Shown here: one piece after another, positions 28,700 through 38,931 of the stretch
Position numbering within the stretch: the stretch's first letter is position 1
How the letters are laid out: each line of letters begins with the position of its first letter
The notes under the pieces: model-generated
Databases searched by the model: none
What the model was told of the DNA's origin: nothing
Seen by the model: only the letters and a program-made list of their open reading frames with translations
Position numbers and translations under genes: made by a program
NCBI GenBank assembly: GCA_026706985.1
Contig: JAPOXR010000074.1
Location: 1-64,000, forward strand
Reading direction: 5' to 3'
DNA: 64,000 nt
Source of the DNA: Paracoccaceae bacterium
GTDB taxonomy: Bacteria; Pseudomonadota; Alphaproteobacteria; Rhodobacterales; Rhodobacteraceae

Positions 28700-29260
28700 A
28701 TGAGTGAAATGATTCTCAAGAAAGGTTCTTCACGGAAATCGGCTTATGATCTCCGTAAGGATCAATCCTACAAGGAAGCGACACACACGTTTTCGATATT
28801 GGTGGATAACGAGGCCGGTGTATTGGCGCGCATCGTCGATCTATTTGCGGGGCGCGGCTTCAATATCGAAAGCTTGACTGTTACGGAAGTGGACCATACC
28901 GGCCACAGATCACGCATCACCATTGTCAGCACAGGTGGCGATGATGTCATTCAGCAGATCCGCGCGCAGGTTCAGAATGTCATTCCGGTGCATGAAATAT
29001 TCGATCTGACGACCGACGGACCATCGGTTGCACGCGAACTAGCTCTGCATGTGCTGAAAGTGCGGGAAGCGAATATCGAAGCCGCCCGCGCCGCGGCACA
29101 GGCGTTCCAATCCAAGGAATTGGGGGTCGGAGCCGGCTGCCTTGTCTTTGAGCAATCCGGCACCCCGCATGAAATCGACGAGTTGTTTGACCGTCTGCGC
29201 CCGCTCGGCGAACTGGAAGTCGCACGGACCGGTGTGGTCGGACTGAAACTGCCGCAATAG
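28700..29260 (+). CDS. ilvN: Acetolactate synthase, small regulatory subunit
   Basis: Binds the large subunit, stimulates it and makes it sensitive to valine. The 186-residue protein has an ACT domain near residues 28-100 (HTFSILVDNEAGVLARIVDL, GRGFNIESLTV) and the C-terminal regulatory domain of the IlvH/IlvN family. The first 25 residues are a basic extension. The ATG at 28700 follows GGCGGAGAG. It forms an operon with ilvB and converges with nrdJ. Confidence 0.96.
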   Translation: MSEMILKKGSSRKSAYDLRKDQSYKEATHTFSILVDNEAGVLARIVDLFAGRGFNIESLTVTEVDHTGHRSRITIVSTGGDDVIQQIRAQVQNVIPVHEIFDLTTDGPSVARELALHVLKVREANIEAARAAAQAFQSKELGVGAGCLVFEQSGTPHEIDELFDRLRPLGELEVARTGVVGLKLPQ

Positions 29261-29277
29261 CGATTGAATTCCCTTCG

Positions 29278-32200
29278 TCAGCTGCATCCCGTGGTTGTGC
29301 CGCAGGTGGCGCAATGCATGCAGGTGCCGCTACGGATCAGCGTGAAGTTTCCGCACTCATCGCAGGAATCGCCTTCATATCCCTGAATTTTCGCAGCGAC
29401 TCCGAGATCGGCAGATGCCGGTATGGCATCCCGGTCATCGGCATCAACCGGGCCCGGATCGGCGAATTCCGCATCCCCGCCCCGGTGAAAACCCGCGGAA
29501 CCGTGATCACCAGCCGCTGGCAATGACCCGTCGCCTTCCTTGGATTCTCTGACACCACCGCCGAGGTCGTCGAACCGGTCCGCGGTTCTCACATGCGCCA
29601 AATCCGTCCGGTTCAGATAGCTGACACCGAGTTCGCGGAACAGATAGTCGAGAATTGAAGTCGCATTCTTGATCAAATCATTGCCCTGAACGCTTCCTGA
29701 CGGCTCAAAGCGGGTGAAGGTGAAGGCATTCACGAAAGTATCGAGAGGCACGCCATGCTGCAGCCCGATTGACACCGCAATGGCGAAATTATTCATCATC
29801 GCCCGAAACCCGGCGCCTTCCTTATGCATGTCGATGAAGATCTCGCCCAAAGACCCGTCCTGATATTCGCCGGTGCGAAGATAAACCTTGTGGCCACCGA
29901 CGATCGCCTTCTGAGTATACCCTTTCCTGCGGTGTGGAAGCTTCACCCTGCGGTTTTCCTCAAAGAACTTTCCGACCCCGTGCTTTGCCAACTCGATCAC
30001 CTGACTGTGACGATCACTCTCGGCATCATCGGCCTCTTCGCCGCCGGCAAGCGAGGCCGCCAGAGGCTGGCTCAACTTGCAGCCGTCGCGGTAGATGGCA
30101 ATCGCTTTGACACCCAGGTGCCATGATTGCTCATAGGCGGTTTTGCAGTCGTCGATGGTTGCGTCCGCCGGCATATTCACTGTCTTTGATATCGCCCCGG
30201 AAATGAAGCTCTGGGCAGCGGCCATCATTCGGATATGGCTTTCGGAACTGAGACTGCGTTTGCCTTTGCGGCCGCAGGTTGCGGCACAATCAAACACCGG
30301 CAGATCCTGCTCACGGATATGCGGCGCCCCCTCGAGGGTCATGGCACCGCACATATATTCGTTCGCCTCATCGATTTCCTGCTCGGAAAAACCCATATAT
30401 TTCAACAGGTCAAAAGAAGGATCCGATATTTTCTCCGAATTGATGGCGAGATTATCCCGGCAGAATTCCACGCCAAGCGTTCCTGGATTGATCACGAATC
30501 GGATATCAAATGCCGATCGCGCCTGAAGTTCGACCCGGTTGAGTTCCGCCGCTCCGAATCCAAGCCCGGCCAGAGTTTCGCTGTTGATATGCGGCGCACC
30601 TTTGATTGAGGCATGGCCGACGGCATAGCGGATGATTTCCTCGCTCTCCGCATCCGTGTAGCCGAGTGCTTTCAATGCATTCGGGACTGAACCGTTGATG
30701 ATCTTGAAATAGCCACCGCCGGCGAGTTTCTTGAATTTTACCAGGGCAAAATCCGGCTCGATGCCGGTGGTATCGCAATCCATCACCAGGCCGATTGTGC
30801 CGGTCGGCGCGATTACCGTCGTCTGAGCATTGCGGAATCCATGTCTGCGCCCTTCCTTCAAGGCCCGGTCCCAAGCCCGCCTGGCCAATCCCGGCAAATC
30901 CCCGTCCGGGCATTCATCCTCGAACAACGGCACCGGTAACATGGTCAACCCGTCATAGCCGTCAACTTCCCCGTAGGCCGCTCTGCGGTGATTGCTGATG
31001 ACCCGCAGCATGTGCCGCGCATTGCTCCCGTAACCGGCGAAAGCACCGAGTTCAGAAGCCATCTCCGCCGAAACAGCATAGGATTCACCGCACATGAGGG
31101 CGGTCAATGCGCCGCACATGGCCCGACCTTCGGACGAATCATACGGAATCCCCATATTCATCAGCAGCCCACCGATATTGGCGTAACCGAGACCCAGCGT
31201 CCGGAACCGGTATGACAGGCGCGCAATCTGCTGCGACGGGAATTGCGCCATTGCCACTGAAATCTCGAGGGCAACGGTCAGTAGTCGGATGCAATGGATA
31301 TATTCAGCGCTGGCAAAGCGCCCGTCCCGGTAAAATGAAAGCAGGTTAAGCGAAGCCAGATTGCACGCCGTATCATCCAGAAACATATATTCGGAGCACG
31401 GGTTTGATCCCCGTATCTGCCCATCTTCCGGGCAGGTGTGCCAGCAATTTATGGTATCATGGAACTGAACGCCCGGATCCGCGCAGGCCCAGGCCGCATG
31501 GCCGATCTCTTCCCACAACCGGCGCGCCTCGACTTTGCGTGCCACTTTGCCGTCGGTGCGTCGCAGCAGTTTCCACTCATCATCGGCATCGACCGCTTCG
31601 AGAAACGCATCGGTGACACGCACTGAATTGTTTGAATTCTGCCCTGAAACCGTAGCGTAGGCTTCCGATTCCCACTCCGTGTCAAAAGTCGCAAAATCGA
31701 TCTCCGTATAGCCCTGCTCCGCATATTGAAGCACACGGTTGGTGTAGGTTTCCGGAACCCGTGATCGTCTTGCGGCCTTGATCGCACTCTTCAGTTCAAC
31801 ATTTTTGCCCGGATCGCAGCCATCCTCTCTTTTCCCGTCCCAGCTATTGACCGCCCGGAAAAGTTCCACGAGCGCGGCTTTCGTTATCTGGGACCCGGCA
31901 ACGAGGGAGGCGACCTTCTGTTCTTCATGCGCCTTCCAGGTAATGAATTCCTCAATGTCCGGATGATCGATATCGCAGATCACCATCTTCGCCGCCCGCC
32001 TTGTGGTGCCGCCGCTCTTGATCGCACCCGCCGCCCGGTCACCGATTTTCAGGAAACTCATCAAGCCGCTCGACTTTCCGCCGCTCGCGAGCGGTTCATT
32101 CATGCCGCGCAGATTGGAGAAATTCGTTCCAGTGCCGGAGCCGAACTTAAACAGCCGGGCTTCACGCATCCATAAATCCATGATGCCGCCATCATTCACC

Positions 32201-32823
32201 AGATCATCATCAACCGACTGGATGAAGCATGCATGCGGCTGCGGGCGCTCATAGGCATTTTTGGAGCGGGTCAGTTTTTCGGTTTCAGGATCCACATAAT
32301 AATGCCCCTGGCTGGAGCCTTCGATTCCGTATGCCCAATGCAGGCCGGTATTGAACCATTGCGGGGAATTCGGGGCCGCCATCTGCGCCGCCAGAATGTA
32401 GCGTGTCTCATCGAAATAGGCGCGCGCATCCTGTTCGGAAGAGAAATAACCTCCCTTCCAGCCCCAATAGGTCCAGGCACCGGCCAGGCGATCGAATACC
32501 TGCCGGGCCGAGGTCTCGCAGCCGAAACGTTCTTCCTCCGGTAACTCAGCCAATGCCGCCTTGTCAGCGACTGACCGCCGCAGAAATGCGGGAACACCGG
32601 CCTCCCGGACCGGCTTCAGATACGCCGGAACACCGGCTTTGCGGAAATATTTCTGCGCCAGCACATCGGCGGCCACCTGACTCCAGGAGGCAGGTACTTC
32701 CATCTCCTCGAGACAAAACACAATGGAACCATCGGTGTTGCGAATCTCTGACCGTGATTTGATGAAATCAATCCCGTCATAGGCCCCACCAGCCTTGGTC
32801 GTGAAAACTCTCTTGATCTGCAT
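29278..32823 (-). CDS. nrdJ: Vitamin B12-dependent (class II) ribonucleotide reductase
   Basis: NrdJ makes deoxyribonucleotides using adenosylcobalamin as radical source and works with or without oxygen. The protein has 1181 residues, typical of the long proteobacterial form. Seen are the active-site segment [20 protein letters not shown] near residue 480, [20 protein letters not shown] near residue 665, and the C-terminal cysteine tail CDECGNF...CMHCATCG that relays electrons from thioredoxin. No other ribonucleotide reductase is in the window, so the cell may depend on B12. No cobalamin riboswitch was recognised in the 227 bases upstream. Confidence 0.97.
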   Translation of the reverse strand: MQIKRVFTTKAGGAYDGIDFIKSRSEIRNTDGSIVFCLEEMEVPASWSQVAADVLAQKYFRKAGVPAYLKPVREAGVPAFLRRSVADKAALAELPEEERFGCETSARQVFDRLAGAWTYWGWKGGYFSSEQDARAYFDETRYILAAQMAAPNSPQWFNTGLHWAYGIEGSSQGHYYVDPETEKLTRSKNAYERPQPHACFIQSVDDDLVNDGGIMDLWMREARLFKFGSGTGTNFSNLRGMNEPLASGGKSSGLMSFLKIGDRAAGAIKSGGTTRRAAKMVICDIDHPDIEEFITWKAHEEQKVASLVAGSQITKAALVELFRAVNSWDGKREDGCDPGKNVELKSAIKAARRSRVPETYTNRVLQYAEQGYTEIDFATFDTEWESEAYATVSGQNSNNSVRVTDAFLEAVDADDEWKLLRRTDGKVARKVEARRLWEEIGHAAWACADPGVQFHDTINCWHTCPEDGQIRGSNPCSEYMFLDDTACNLASLNLLSFYRDGRFASAEYIHCIRLLTVALEISVAMAQFPSQQIARLSYRFRTLGLGYANIGGLLMNMGIPYDSSEGRAMCGALTALMCGESYAVSAEMASELGAFAGYGSNARHMLRVISNHRRAAYGEVDGYDGLTMLPVPLFEDECPDGDLPGLARRAWDRALKEGRRHGFRNAQTTVIAPTGTIGLVMDCDTTGIEPDFALVKFKKLAGGGYFKIINGSVPNALKALGYTDAESEEIIRYAVGHASIKGAPHINSETLAGLGFGAAELNRVELQARSAFDIRFVINPGTLGVEFCRDNLAINSEKISDPSFDLLKYMGFSEQEIDEANEYMCGAMTLEGAPHIREQDLPVFDCAATCGRKGKRSLSSESHIRMMAAAQSFISGAISKTVNMPADATIDDCKTAYEQSWHLGVKAIAIYRDGCKLSQPLAASLAGGEEADDAESDRHSQVIELAKHGVGKFFEENRRVKLPHRRKGYTQKAIVGGHKVYLRTGEYQDGSLGEIFIDMHKEGAGFRAMMNNFAIAVSIGLQHGVPLDTFVNAFTFTRFEPSGSVQGNDLIKNATSILDYLFRELGVSYLNRTDLAHVRTADRFDDLGGGVRESKEGDGSLPAAGDHGSAGFHRGGDAEFADPGPVDADDRDAIPASADLGVAAKIQGYEGDSCDECGNFTLIRSGTCMHCATCGTTTGCS

Positions 32824-32991
32824 CGCTCACCCAATTCCCTCGCCACTGCACACCTACCCGCCGCTCAAGGCCCTGTCTTCGAGAGCGCATTGAATGCGAA
32901 TTGGCTGCCGCTGCTACCTACATCTAGTAGTCTGTGCAAAGCCCAGCCACATACTATTGCGGGTTTCTGCGCCTCAGGTCAAAGGATTTTT

Positions 32992-33030
32992 TGCCGGAAA
33001 TGAATTTTTTGCCCGGCACGGTTTTTTTTT
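32992..33030 (+). terminator. Hairpin with T-run between nrdJ and tRNA-Pro
   Basis: TGCCGG (32992-32997) and CCGGCA (33013-33018) could pair across a 15-base loop, followed by CG and then nine T after a G (33022-33030). It would end a plus-strand transcript, yet both neighbours run on the minus strand, so its role is unclear and it may be chance. Confidence 0.3.
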
Positions 33031-33050
33031 GTTGCGCCATTCAGGGCAAT

Positions 33051-33127
33051 TGGTCGGGGCGATTGGATTCGAACCAACGGCCTACGGCTCCCAAAGCCGT
33101 CGCGCTACCAGACTGCGCTACGCCCCG
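33051..33127 (-). tRNA. tRNA-Pro (anticodon TGG)
   Basis: A full cloverleaf on the minus strand: acceptor CGGGGCG/CGCCCCG, anticodon stem ACGGC/GCCGT with loop TTTGGGA giving anticodon TGG, and T-loop TTCGAAT. The 3' CCA is encoded (33051-33053). Confidence 0.95.
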
Positions 33128-33154
33128 ATCAGCGAATTCTACCCGGTCCACGCA

Positions 33155-33628
33155 TCAACCGCCATCGCAATTCCACGCAGGGCTGTGCGCAAACCCTGGG
33201 TGCCGGATCTCGGTTCCAGGATCGATTCCATAAAGTTCGGACATTCCGGCATTAATCTCCAATACGGCGAAGGTCGAATCGCCACCGTCAATTCCTTCCG
33301 TGCTCATCGGTTCGGCATCCTTATGCAGGGAAACCAGCACGCCGCGCTGATCAAAAAACAGCATATCCAGCGGAATATGGGTGTTTTTCATCCAAAAACT
33401 GTGCCGACCCGGAGAATCGAACAGAAACAGCATACCGCTCCGCTTCGGCAGGCTGCGCCGATGCATCAGCCCGTCGCGGCGCTCTTCAGGCGTATCCACG
33501 ACTTCAACCTGAAACCGCGCCGTACCCCATTCGCCGCGCAAATCAACCCGGTCGCGCAGACATTCGGCAAACGCCGGTGTCGCAATCAACCATGAAACAG
33601 CGCAAATAAACGCAGACCTGAGGATCAT
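33155..33628 (-). CDS. DUF192 protein, exported
   Basis: A 157-residue member of the DUF192 family, function unknown. Residues 1-21 form a signal peptide cut after TPAFA, so it acts in the periplasm. The family core follows: ERRDGLMHRRSLPKRSGMLF, FWMKNTHIPLDMLFF and the GDSTFAVLEINAG segment. Its start overlaps the end of the cold-shock gene by 4 bases (ATGA), so the two are translationally coupled. Cold-shock plus DUF192 is a frequent alphaproteobacterial pair. Confidence 0.92.
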   Translation of the reverse strand: MILRSAFICAVSWLIATPAFAECLRDRVDLRGEWGTARFQVEVVDTPEERRDGLMHRRSLPKRSGMLFLFDSPGRHSFWMKNTHIPLDMLFFDQRGVLVSLHKDAEPMSTEGIDGGDSTFAVLEINAGMSELYGIDPGTEIRHPGFAHSPAWNCDGG

Positions 33629-34227
33629 TCAGCTTCGCCGTCACCCGGCGTACCGCCAAAACTCCCTGTCTGTCCGCTTTCAGCGGTTCCTTCGCCGTCA
33701 TTCTGCGATGCCGATTCCCATGCACCGATTTCAGCCACCATTCTGCCCCGGGAACCCTGGCTGACACGCACGGCAATGGCTTCACCGGCCTGAAGGTCTG
33801 TCAGGCTGCTCTGGCGCAGTACCTCCATATGCAGAAACACATCATCAGCACTGCCGAAAACATTGGCGAAACCAAATCCACGCAACTTGTCGAACCATTT
33901 GACCCGCGCCGGAACAAACGGGCCCGTCGCCGCGCTGCGCTCGCGTAAGCCGGCACCGGCCGGACGCGCTTCGGATTCATCCGCTGTGATCGACAGAATT
34001 TCAATGGCCTGCAAGCCGCGCTGCGACTCCTGCGCCACGAGTTCGATGATTGCGCCATCGTCAACAGTCAAATGCCCCGCATTGCGCAAGACATTGGCGT
34101 GAATCAACACATCGGGGCCCGGTTCGTCAGACACGACGAAGCCATAACCCTTAGCCGCGTTGAACCATTTCACGTGGCCATGGATTTTCTTTTGAATCTC
34201 AATCCCTCCCCTGTCAGCGCACCGCAC
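33625..34227 (-). CDS. Protein with two cold-shock domains
   Basis: A single-stranded nucleic-acid-binding protein with two cold-shock domains: GHVKWFNAAKGYGFV near residues 17-31 and ARVKWFDKLRGFGFA near 107-121, each followed by the VFLH/VLIH type RNP2 strand. The tail is acidic and disordered. It likely acts as an RNA chaperone. The coordinates use the GTG at 34227, but the only strong ribosome-binding site (GGGGAGGG, 34211-34204) lies downstream of it, ahead of an in-frame ATT at 34197; the true start may be that ATT, giving 190 residues. It is coupled to the DUF192 gene. Confidence 0.9.
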   Translation of the reverse strand: MRCADRGGIEIQKKIHGHVKWFNAAKGYGFVVSDEPGPDVLIHANVLRNAGHLTVDDGAIIELVAQESQRGLQAIEILSITADESEARPAGAGLRERSAATGPFVPARVKWFDKLRGFGFANVFGSADDVFLHMEVLRQSSLTDLQAGEAIAVRVSQGSRGRMVAEIGAWESASQNDGEGTAESGQTGSFGGTPGDGEAE

Positions 34228-34311
34228 AGCTTCGGGCTAACGGTCCGCTGTATTCTCACTTAGCGCATTTTGACAGAAAATCAACCGGTATCGCATCTGA
34301 AACAGTGTCGA

Positions 34312-34917
34312 TCAGGGCCACAGACGCTGCACTATCCAGCCGGACCCGCCTTCCGCCCGGCGCCAGAGAAATCTGTCATGCAACCGATCGGGCGCATCGC
34401 TCCAGAATTCGACTTCCGAGGGAAGCAGCCTGTATCCGCCCCAGAATTCGGGCCGATGCGGGTCAGGTCCGAGTCGGGTTCTCACATCCCGCAGGCGGTG
34501 TTCCATTTCCTCCCGGCTACCTAGAATCTGCGATTGTCTGGACGCCCAGGCGCCATACCGGCTGCCCGGTGACCGGGATTTGAAATACGCATCCGTCTCC
34601 GGCCCATCCTGACGCTCGACGCGTCCGCGCACCCGTATCTGCCGCCGCAGCGACTTCCAGTGCATCACGAGAGCCGCCTTGCCGGTATCCTGCAGCTCGC
34701 GCGCTTTCGCGCTTCCATGATTGGTGAAAAACTGCAGGCCGTCCTCTGAGACCCGCTTGAGCAGCACCATGCGCACATTCGGCATGCCGGCGGAATCAAC
34801 CGTCGCAAGAGCGACGGCAGCTGCGTCATTCAACTCCGTCGCTTCCGCCTCCGCCATCCAGCTCCTGACAATCGCAATGGGTTCATCACCGGCGAAATGA
34901 CCTGATCTGTCTTCCAT
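34312..34917 (-). CDS. pdxH: Pyridoxamine 5'-phosphate oxidase
   Basis: PdxH oxidises pyridoxine or pyridoxamine phosphate to pyridoxal phosphate with FMN, the last step of vitamin B6 synthesis. The 201-residue protein is close to the usual 215. Family features are PNVRMVLLKRV, FFTNHGSAKARELQ (FMN site) and the C-terminal FLWRRAEGGSGWIVQRLWP. Divergent from fabI. pdxA at 55485 is another B6 gene in the window. Confidence 0.95.
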   Translation of the reverse strand: MEDRSGHFAGDEPIAIVRSWMAEAEATELNDAAAVALATVDSAGMPNVRMVLLKRVSEDGLQFFTNHGSAKARELQDTGKAALVMHWKSLRRQIRVRGRVERQDGPETDAYFKSRSPGSRYGAWASRQSQILGSREEMEHRLRDVRTRLGPDPHRPEFWGGYRLLPSEVEFWSDAPDRLHDRFLWRRAEGGSGWIVQRLWP

Positions 34918-35017
34918 CTCCGCAACTCCAACCCGATCGCCCCGTGGCGCTATTGAAGCCGATATTTGTTTCCCCTAAACGGCTGCCATATCCACCAACT
35001 GCTGGAGGTTATCCCGG

Positions 35018-35836
35018 ATGTCAACGGCGTTAATGGAGGGCAAGCGCGGCCTGATCATGGGAGTCGCCAATGAAAGGTCAATCGCCTGGGGCATTGCCAG
35101 AGCCTGTGCCCGGCATGGTGCGGAACTGGCATTCTCCCTGCAGGGCGGTCCACTGAGAAAACGGGTGCAACCGCTTGCCGCATCGGTCGGCAGCGACATG
35201 GTCTATGAATGCGACGCCGGGTGCCCTGAATCGCTGGATGAACTGTTTGCCGCAGTCTCCGGAAAATGGGACAGTCTGGATTTTGTCGTGCATGCGATCG
35301 GCTATTCCGACAAGAATGAATTGCGGGGACGGTATGTCGACACCACGCCGCAGAATTTCAATACCTCGCTGGCGATCTCGGCCTATTCATTCACCGCGGT
35401 GGCGCAGCGCGCCGAAAAAATGATGCCGCATGGCGGCTCACTGCTGACGCTGACCTATTATGGTGCGGAAAAAGTCATGCCGCATTACAATGTCATGGGC
35501 GTCGCGAAGGCGGCGCTGGAGACCTCCGTGCGTTATCTCGCCGCCGATCTCGGCCCACAGAATATCCGTGTCAATGCGATTTCCGCCGGCACGATCAAAA
35601 CCCTCGCGGCTTCCGGGATCGGTGATTTCCGCTATATCCTGAAGTGGAACGAATTGAATTCGCCATTGCGCCGGAATGTGACCCAGGACGAAGTCGGCAA
35701 TTCCGCACTTTACCTGTTATCAGACCTCGGTTCCGCCGTCACCGGTGAGATCCTGCATGTCGATTCGGGTTACCATGTGGTGGGTATGAAGCGGGCCGAC
35801 GCGCCGGACATCGATGTCGTAACCGGGAGAAAATGA
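35018..35836 (+). CDS. fabI: Enoyl-[acyl-carrier-protein] reductase (NADH)
   Basis: FabI does the last reduction in each round of fatty acid elongation. The 272-residue protein has the modified Rossmann motif GVANERSIAWGIA (15-27) and catalytic Tyr157 and Lys164 with YxxxxxxK spacing. TLTYYGAEKVMPHYN is typical. It follows a GGAGG-type site. It runs directly into gpt (next base). Confidence 0.96.
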   Translation: MSTALMEGKRGLIMGVANERSIAWGIARACARHGAELAFSLQGGPLRKRVQPLAASVGSDMVYECDAGCPESLDELFAAVSGKWDSLDFVVHAIGYSDKNELRGRYVDTTPQNFNTSLAISAYSFTAVAQRAEKMMPHGGSLLTLTYYGAEKVMPHYNVMGVAKAALETSVRYLAADLGPQNIRVNAISAGTIKTLAASGIGDFRYILKWNELNSPLRRNVTQDEVGNSALYLLSDLGSAVTGEILHVDSGYHVVGMKRADAPDIDVVTGRK

Positions 35837-36325
35837 ATGGTTCAGACTTTGCCGCACGAAAGGGGATTCATGGTGAGTTGGGATCAGCTGCACCGGGATG
35901 CCCGCGCCCTCGCATGGCGGCTGCAGGGGGCCGGCAATCATGACTGGAAACGCATCATCGCCATCACCCGGGGCGGTATGGCACCGGCGATGATTGTGGC
36001 GCGCGAACTCGACATCCGCGAGGTCGACTCGATTTCAATCCAATCCTATGATCACCAGACGCAGTCCGAACCCACGGTGATCAAGAAAAGTGTGCTTGAG
36101 GATTCTGCGGACACACTCATAATCGATGATCTTGTGGACACCGGCAAAACCATTGAGTTGGTGCGGCGGAATTTTCCCAATTCACATTTTGCCACCATTT
36201 ACGCCAAGCCACTGGGGCGCGGCTTCGTTGACACATTCATCACCGAGGTCAGCCAGGATACGTGGATATTCTTTCCCTGGGACACAGCACTGCAATTTGT
36301 CGGTCCGTACCGGGGTTCAGCTTGA
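35837..36325 (+). CDS. gpt: Xanthine(-guanine) phosphoribosyltransferase
   Basis: Gpt salvages xanthine, guanine and to a lesser degree hypoxanthine by adding ribose phosphate from PRPP. The 162-residue protein has the PRPP loop [13 protein letters not shown] near residues 93-105 and [12 protein letters not shown] near 42-53. It starts at the base after fabI ends and is likely in the same transcript as fabI and purB. Its presence with guaA, purB and purC gives a purine theme. Confidence 0.93.
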   Translation: MVQTLPHERGFMVSWDQLHRDARALAWRLQGAGNHDWKRIIAITRGGMAPAMIVARELDIREVDSISIQSYDHQTQSEPTVIKKSVLEDSADTLIIDDLVDTGKTIELVRRNFPNSHFATIYAKPLGRGFVDTFITEVSQDTWIFFPWDTALQFVGPYRGSA

Positions 36326-36342
36326 CTGGGGCCTGAACCACC

Positions 36343-37656
36343 GTGATACCGAGATACAGCCGATCCGCACTTGCCGCGATCTGGTCGGAATCCAACCGCC
36401 TCGGCATCATGCTTCGGATCGAGACCCTCGCTTGCGAGGCGATGGCCATTGAGGGCAGCATCCCGGAAACATGCGCAGCGGCGCTGAAAAGGCTGCAGGC
36501 CAAGGATTTGGATGCGCAGCGGATACGTGATCTGGAACGCCGGACCCGGCACGAAACGGTCGCATTCCTCACCCATATCGAAGAACTTATCGGGCCTGAG
36601 GCGGCCCGCTACCTGCATTTTGGGCTGACCTCATCGGATGTGCTCGACACCTGCCTCAATCTACAGCTGCAGGGTGCCGCTGACATTCTCATCGAAGGTC
36701 TAGGAGAGCTGGCGGCGGTGCTCAGGCGGCGCGCCATCGAACATAAATATACGATCTGCATGGGCCGGAGCCATGGCATCCATGCCGAGCCGACGACATT
36801 CGGGATCAAGCTGGCCTTCGCCTATGCGGAAATCCGCCGGGCGGTGAAGCGAATGCAATTCGCGCGCAGGGAAATTTCCACCGGCGCCATTTCCGGCCCG
36901 GTGGGAACTTATTCCGGCATCAGCCCGGCGGTTGAAAGCTATGTCTGCGGTAAATTGGGGCTGCGTGTCGAACCGGTCTCAAGCCAGGTGATTCCGCGCG
37001 ACCGGCACGCGGCGTATTTCACTACCATGGCTGTCACAGCCTCTTCGCTGGAACGAATCGCAACCGAAATCCGCAGCCTGCAGCGGACCGAGATTCAGGA
37101 GATTGAAGAGGCGTTCGCCGGCGGTCAAAAGGGATCTTCGGCGATGCCGCATAAGCGCAATCCGATCCTATCCGAAAACGTCACCGGATTGGCTCGGCTG
37201 GTTCGCTCGCAGGTCACTGCGGCGCTGGAAAATGTCAGCCTCTGGCATGAGCGCGACATGTCGCATTCCTCCGTCGAGCGAATCATCGCACCGGATGCCA
37301 CCCTTGCGCTCGATTTCGCCCTGCACCGTCTCACCTCAATCATCGAAACGCTGCAGGTGAAGGAGGAGAACATGTCACGGAACATCCAGCTGTCCCGCGG
37401 CACGCATGCCTCTCACCTTGTGCTCTCGGCTCTCATCAAGGCCGGTGCCGGCAGGAATCAGGCCTATGACATCGTTCAACAAGCCGCCGCACGGGTGTAT
37501 GCGGGGGATGAGCGGTTTTCCGCCGCTTTAGCGGCCGGGAGCACAGTGTTCGACTGGCTGAAGCCGGAACAGTTGGATGCGCTGTTCGATGACCGCCACT
37601 ATCTGCGCCATGTCGATGACATATTCAAGCGCGTCTTCGCCGCGGCGGAAGCTTGA
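36343..37656 (+). CDS. purB: Adenylosuccinate lyase
   Basis: PurB removes fumarate at two steps of purine synthesis: from SAICAR to AICAR and from adenylosuccinate to AMP. The 437-residue protein of the fumarase/aspartase superfamily has the signature GSSAMPHKRNP near residue 270, and TSSDVLDTCLNLQL near residue 92. Start is GTG at 36343, 17 bases after gpt. The SAICAR it uses is made by purC nearby (38191). Confidence 0.97.
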   Translation: MIPRYSRSALAAIWSESNRLGIMLRIETLACEAMAIEGSIPETCAAALKRLQAKDLDAQRIRDLERRTRHETVAFLTHIEELIGPEAARYLHFGLTSSDVLDTCLNLQLQGAADILIEGLGELAAVLRRRAIEHKYTICMGRSHGIHAEPTTFGIKLAFAYAEIRRAVKRMQFARREISTGAISGPVGTYSGISPAVESYVCGKLGLRVEPVSSQVIPRDRHAAYFTTMAVTASSLERIATEIRSLQRTEIQEIEEAFAGGQKGSSAMPHKRNPILSENVTGLARLVRSQVTAALENVSLWHERDMSHSSVERIIAPDATLALDFALHRLTSIIETLQVKEENMSRNIQLSRGTHASHLVLSALIKAGAGRNQAYDIVQQAAARVYAGDERFSAALAAGSTVFDWLKPEQLDALFDDRHYLRHVDDIFKRVFAAAEA

Positions 37657-37675
37657 GAGCCAAATTCGGATCCAG

Positions 37676-37990
37676 TCAGGATTCTTCGAAAATCTCCTGC
37701 CGCGCCTGTTCGAGCGCCAGCTCCATCTGTCTGCGAATCGCCATTTCCTCCACCGCATCGCCCAAATCACCGGCGAGTTTACGAAACACATCCTCGCGGC
37801 CGGCCTCTTCGAAATCGGCTCCGATCACCTCGCTTGCATAGTTGCCGGCAGCCTCTCCGCTCAGTCCCAGATACCCGGCTGCCCACATCCCCAATATCCG
37901 ATTTGCTCTCGCATCGACCTTGAATTGAAGTTCCTCATCACGGGCGAACTTCTTTTCGAATGCGTCTCTGCGGTCGTCAAAACCCGGCAT
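37676..37990 (-). CDS. DUF1476 protein, F1-ATPase zeta inhibitor
   Basis: DUF1476 is the alphaproteobacterial zeta subunit of ATP synthase, which in Paracoccus blocks ATP hydrolysis by F1. The 104-residue protein begins MPGFDDRRDAFEKKFARDEE, the usual inhibitory N-terminus, and continues as a helical bundle (ILGMWAAGYLGLSGEAAGNY). The ATG at 37990 gives the family start; the frame opens at 38023. Its gene sits alone, convergent with purB and divergent from purC. Confidence 0.92.
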   Translation of the reverse strand: MPGFDDRRDAFEKKFARDEELQFKVDARANRILGMWAAGYLGLSGEAAGNYASEVIGADFEEAGREDVFRKLAGDLGDAVEEMAIRRQMELALEQARQEIFEES

Positions 37991-38190
37991 TTCATTACTC
38001 CAATGGTTTGAACTGGCACGCATATGGTGCCACTCACACGCTTTCGCAAGGGCCGATCACAGGCCAGGCACGGCGGCAGCGCGGCTGAATGGCTGAATTC
38101 AATATCGTGTTCTTGCCGCTTGCCGGCAGTTCCGATAACGGCTCCGGGGAAGCAATCTCACCATTGCATCCGCAGCAGGAGTGATGCCCG

Positions 38191-38931
38191 ATGGCGCACC
38201 GGAAACTCTTCTACAAGGGTGCCACCAAATCGATTTATGAAGGCGAAACCGGGGAAACTCTGGTAATGCATTTCAGAGATGACCCAACACCGGGCCAAGC
38301 AGCCGGAAGCCATACAATCAAAGGCAAAGGCGTGCTGAACAACCGGATTTCAGAATTCATCATGAGCCGGTTGAGTGCGGTCGGAATCTCCACCCATCTG
38401 GTCAGTCGGCTCAATATGCGCGAACAGGTGATCCGTACCGCCGATGTATTCAGCATGCGGATCGTGATTCGGAACACAGCCGGACCGGAGCTGCAGAAAC
38501 GGCTGGGGCTGGAGGAGAATCAACGCCTTCCGCGGCCGCTGATCGAATTCTATCTGAAGGATGACAAGCTGGGTAACCCACTTGTCACTGAGGATCATCT
38601 GAACGCATTCGGTTGGGCGACACCGATGGATTTGGACGAAATCTATCCTTTGGCCGGGCGCACAAATGATTTCCTGTTCGGGATGATGGCCGGCGTCGGA
38701 TTTACGCTGGTTGAATTCTCGATGGAGGTCGGACGTGTCTGGGACGACGATTTCTCGCGTATGGTGATCATCGACGAACTCAATCCGGATGTGTTGCTTC
38801 TCCGTGACGACCGCGGCGGTGGAAACCCGTCAGCGGAAGATGCCGCCGATGGAATCGAACTTGAGGATATTCACACTGAGCTCGCGCTGCGGCTCGGAAT
38901 TCTGGCACCCTCAAATTCAAAGCCGGGCTGA
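38191..38931 (+). CDS. purC: Phosphoribosylaminoimidazole-succinocarboxamide synthase
   Basis: PurC joins aspartate to CAIR with ATP, giving SAICAR, the substrate of PurB. The 246-residue protein is typical, with YKGATKSIYEGE near the start and RPLIEFYLKDDKLGNPL near residue 110. MAHRKLFYKG is a common alphaproteobacterial N-terminus. AGGAG precedes the ATG. Its last 15 bases overlap the DUF1638 gene on the other strand. Confidence 0.96.
   Translation: MAHRKLFYKGATKSIYEGETGETLVMHFRDDPTPGQAAGSHTIKGKGVLNNRISEFIMSRLSAVGISTHLVSRLNMREQVIRTADVFSMRIVIRNTAGPELQKRLGLEENQRLPRPLIEFYLKDDKLGNPLVTEDHLNAFGWATPMDLDEIYPLAGRTNDFLFGMMAGVGFTLVEFSMEVGRVWDDDFSRMVIIDELNPDVLLLRDDRGGGNPSAEDAADGIELEDIHTELALRLGILAPSNSKPG

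Noticed and set aside
32945-32965. Possible NrdR box upstream of nrdJ
   Set aside because: Only about 10 of 16 consensus bases match at one site and the expected second site fits poorly.
32894-33595. Plus-strand frame of 233 codons across the tRNA-Pro region
   Set aside because: Its GAIGFEPTAYGSQS stretch is the usual false translation of a tRNA in reverse; the tRNA and DUF192 genes explain the sequence.
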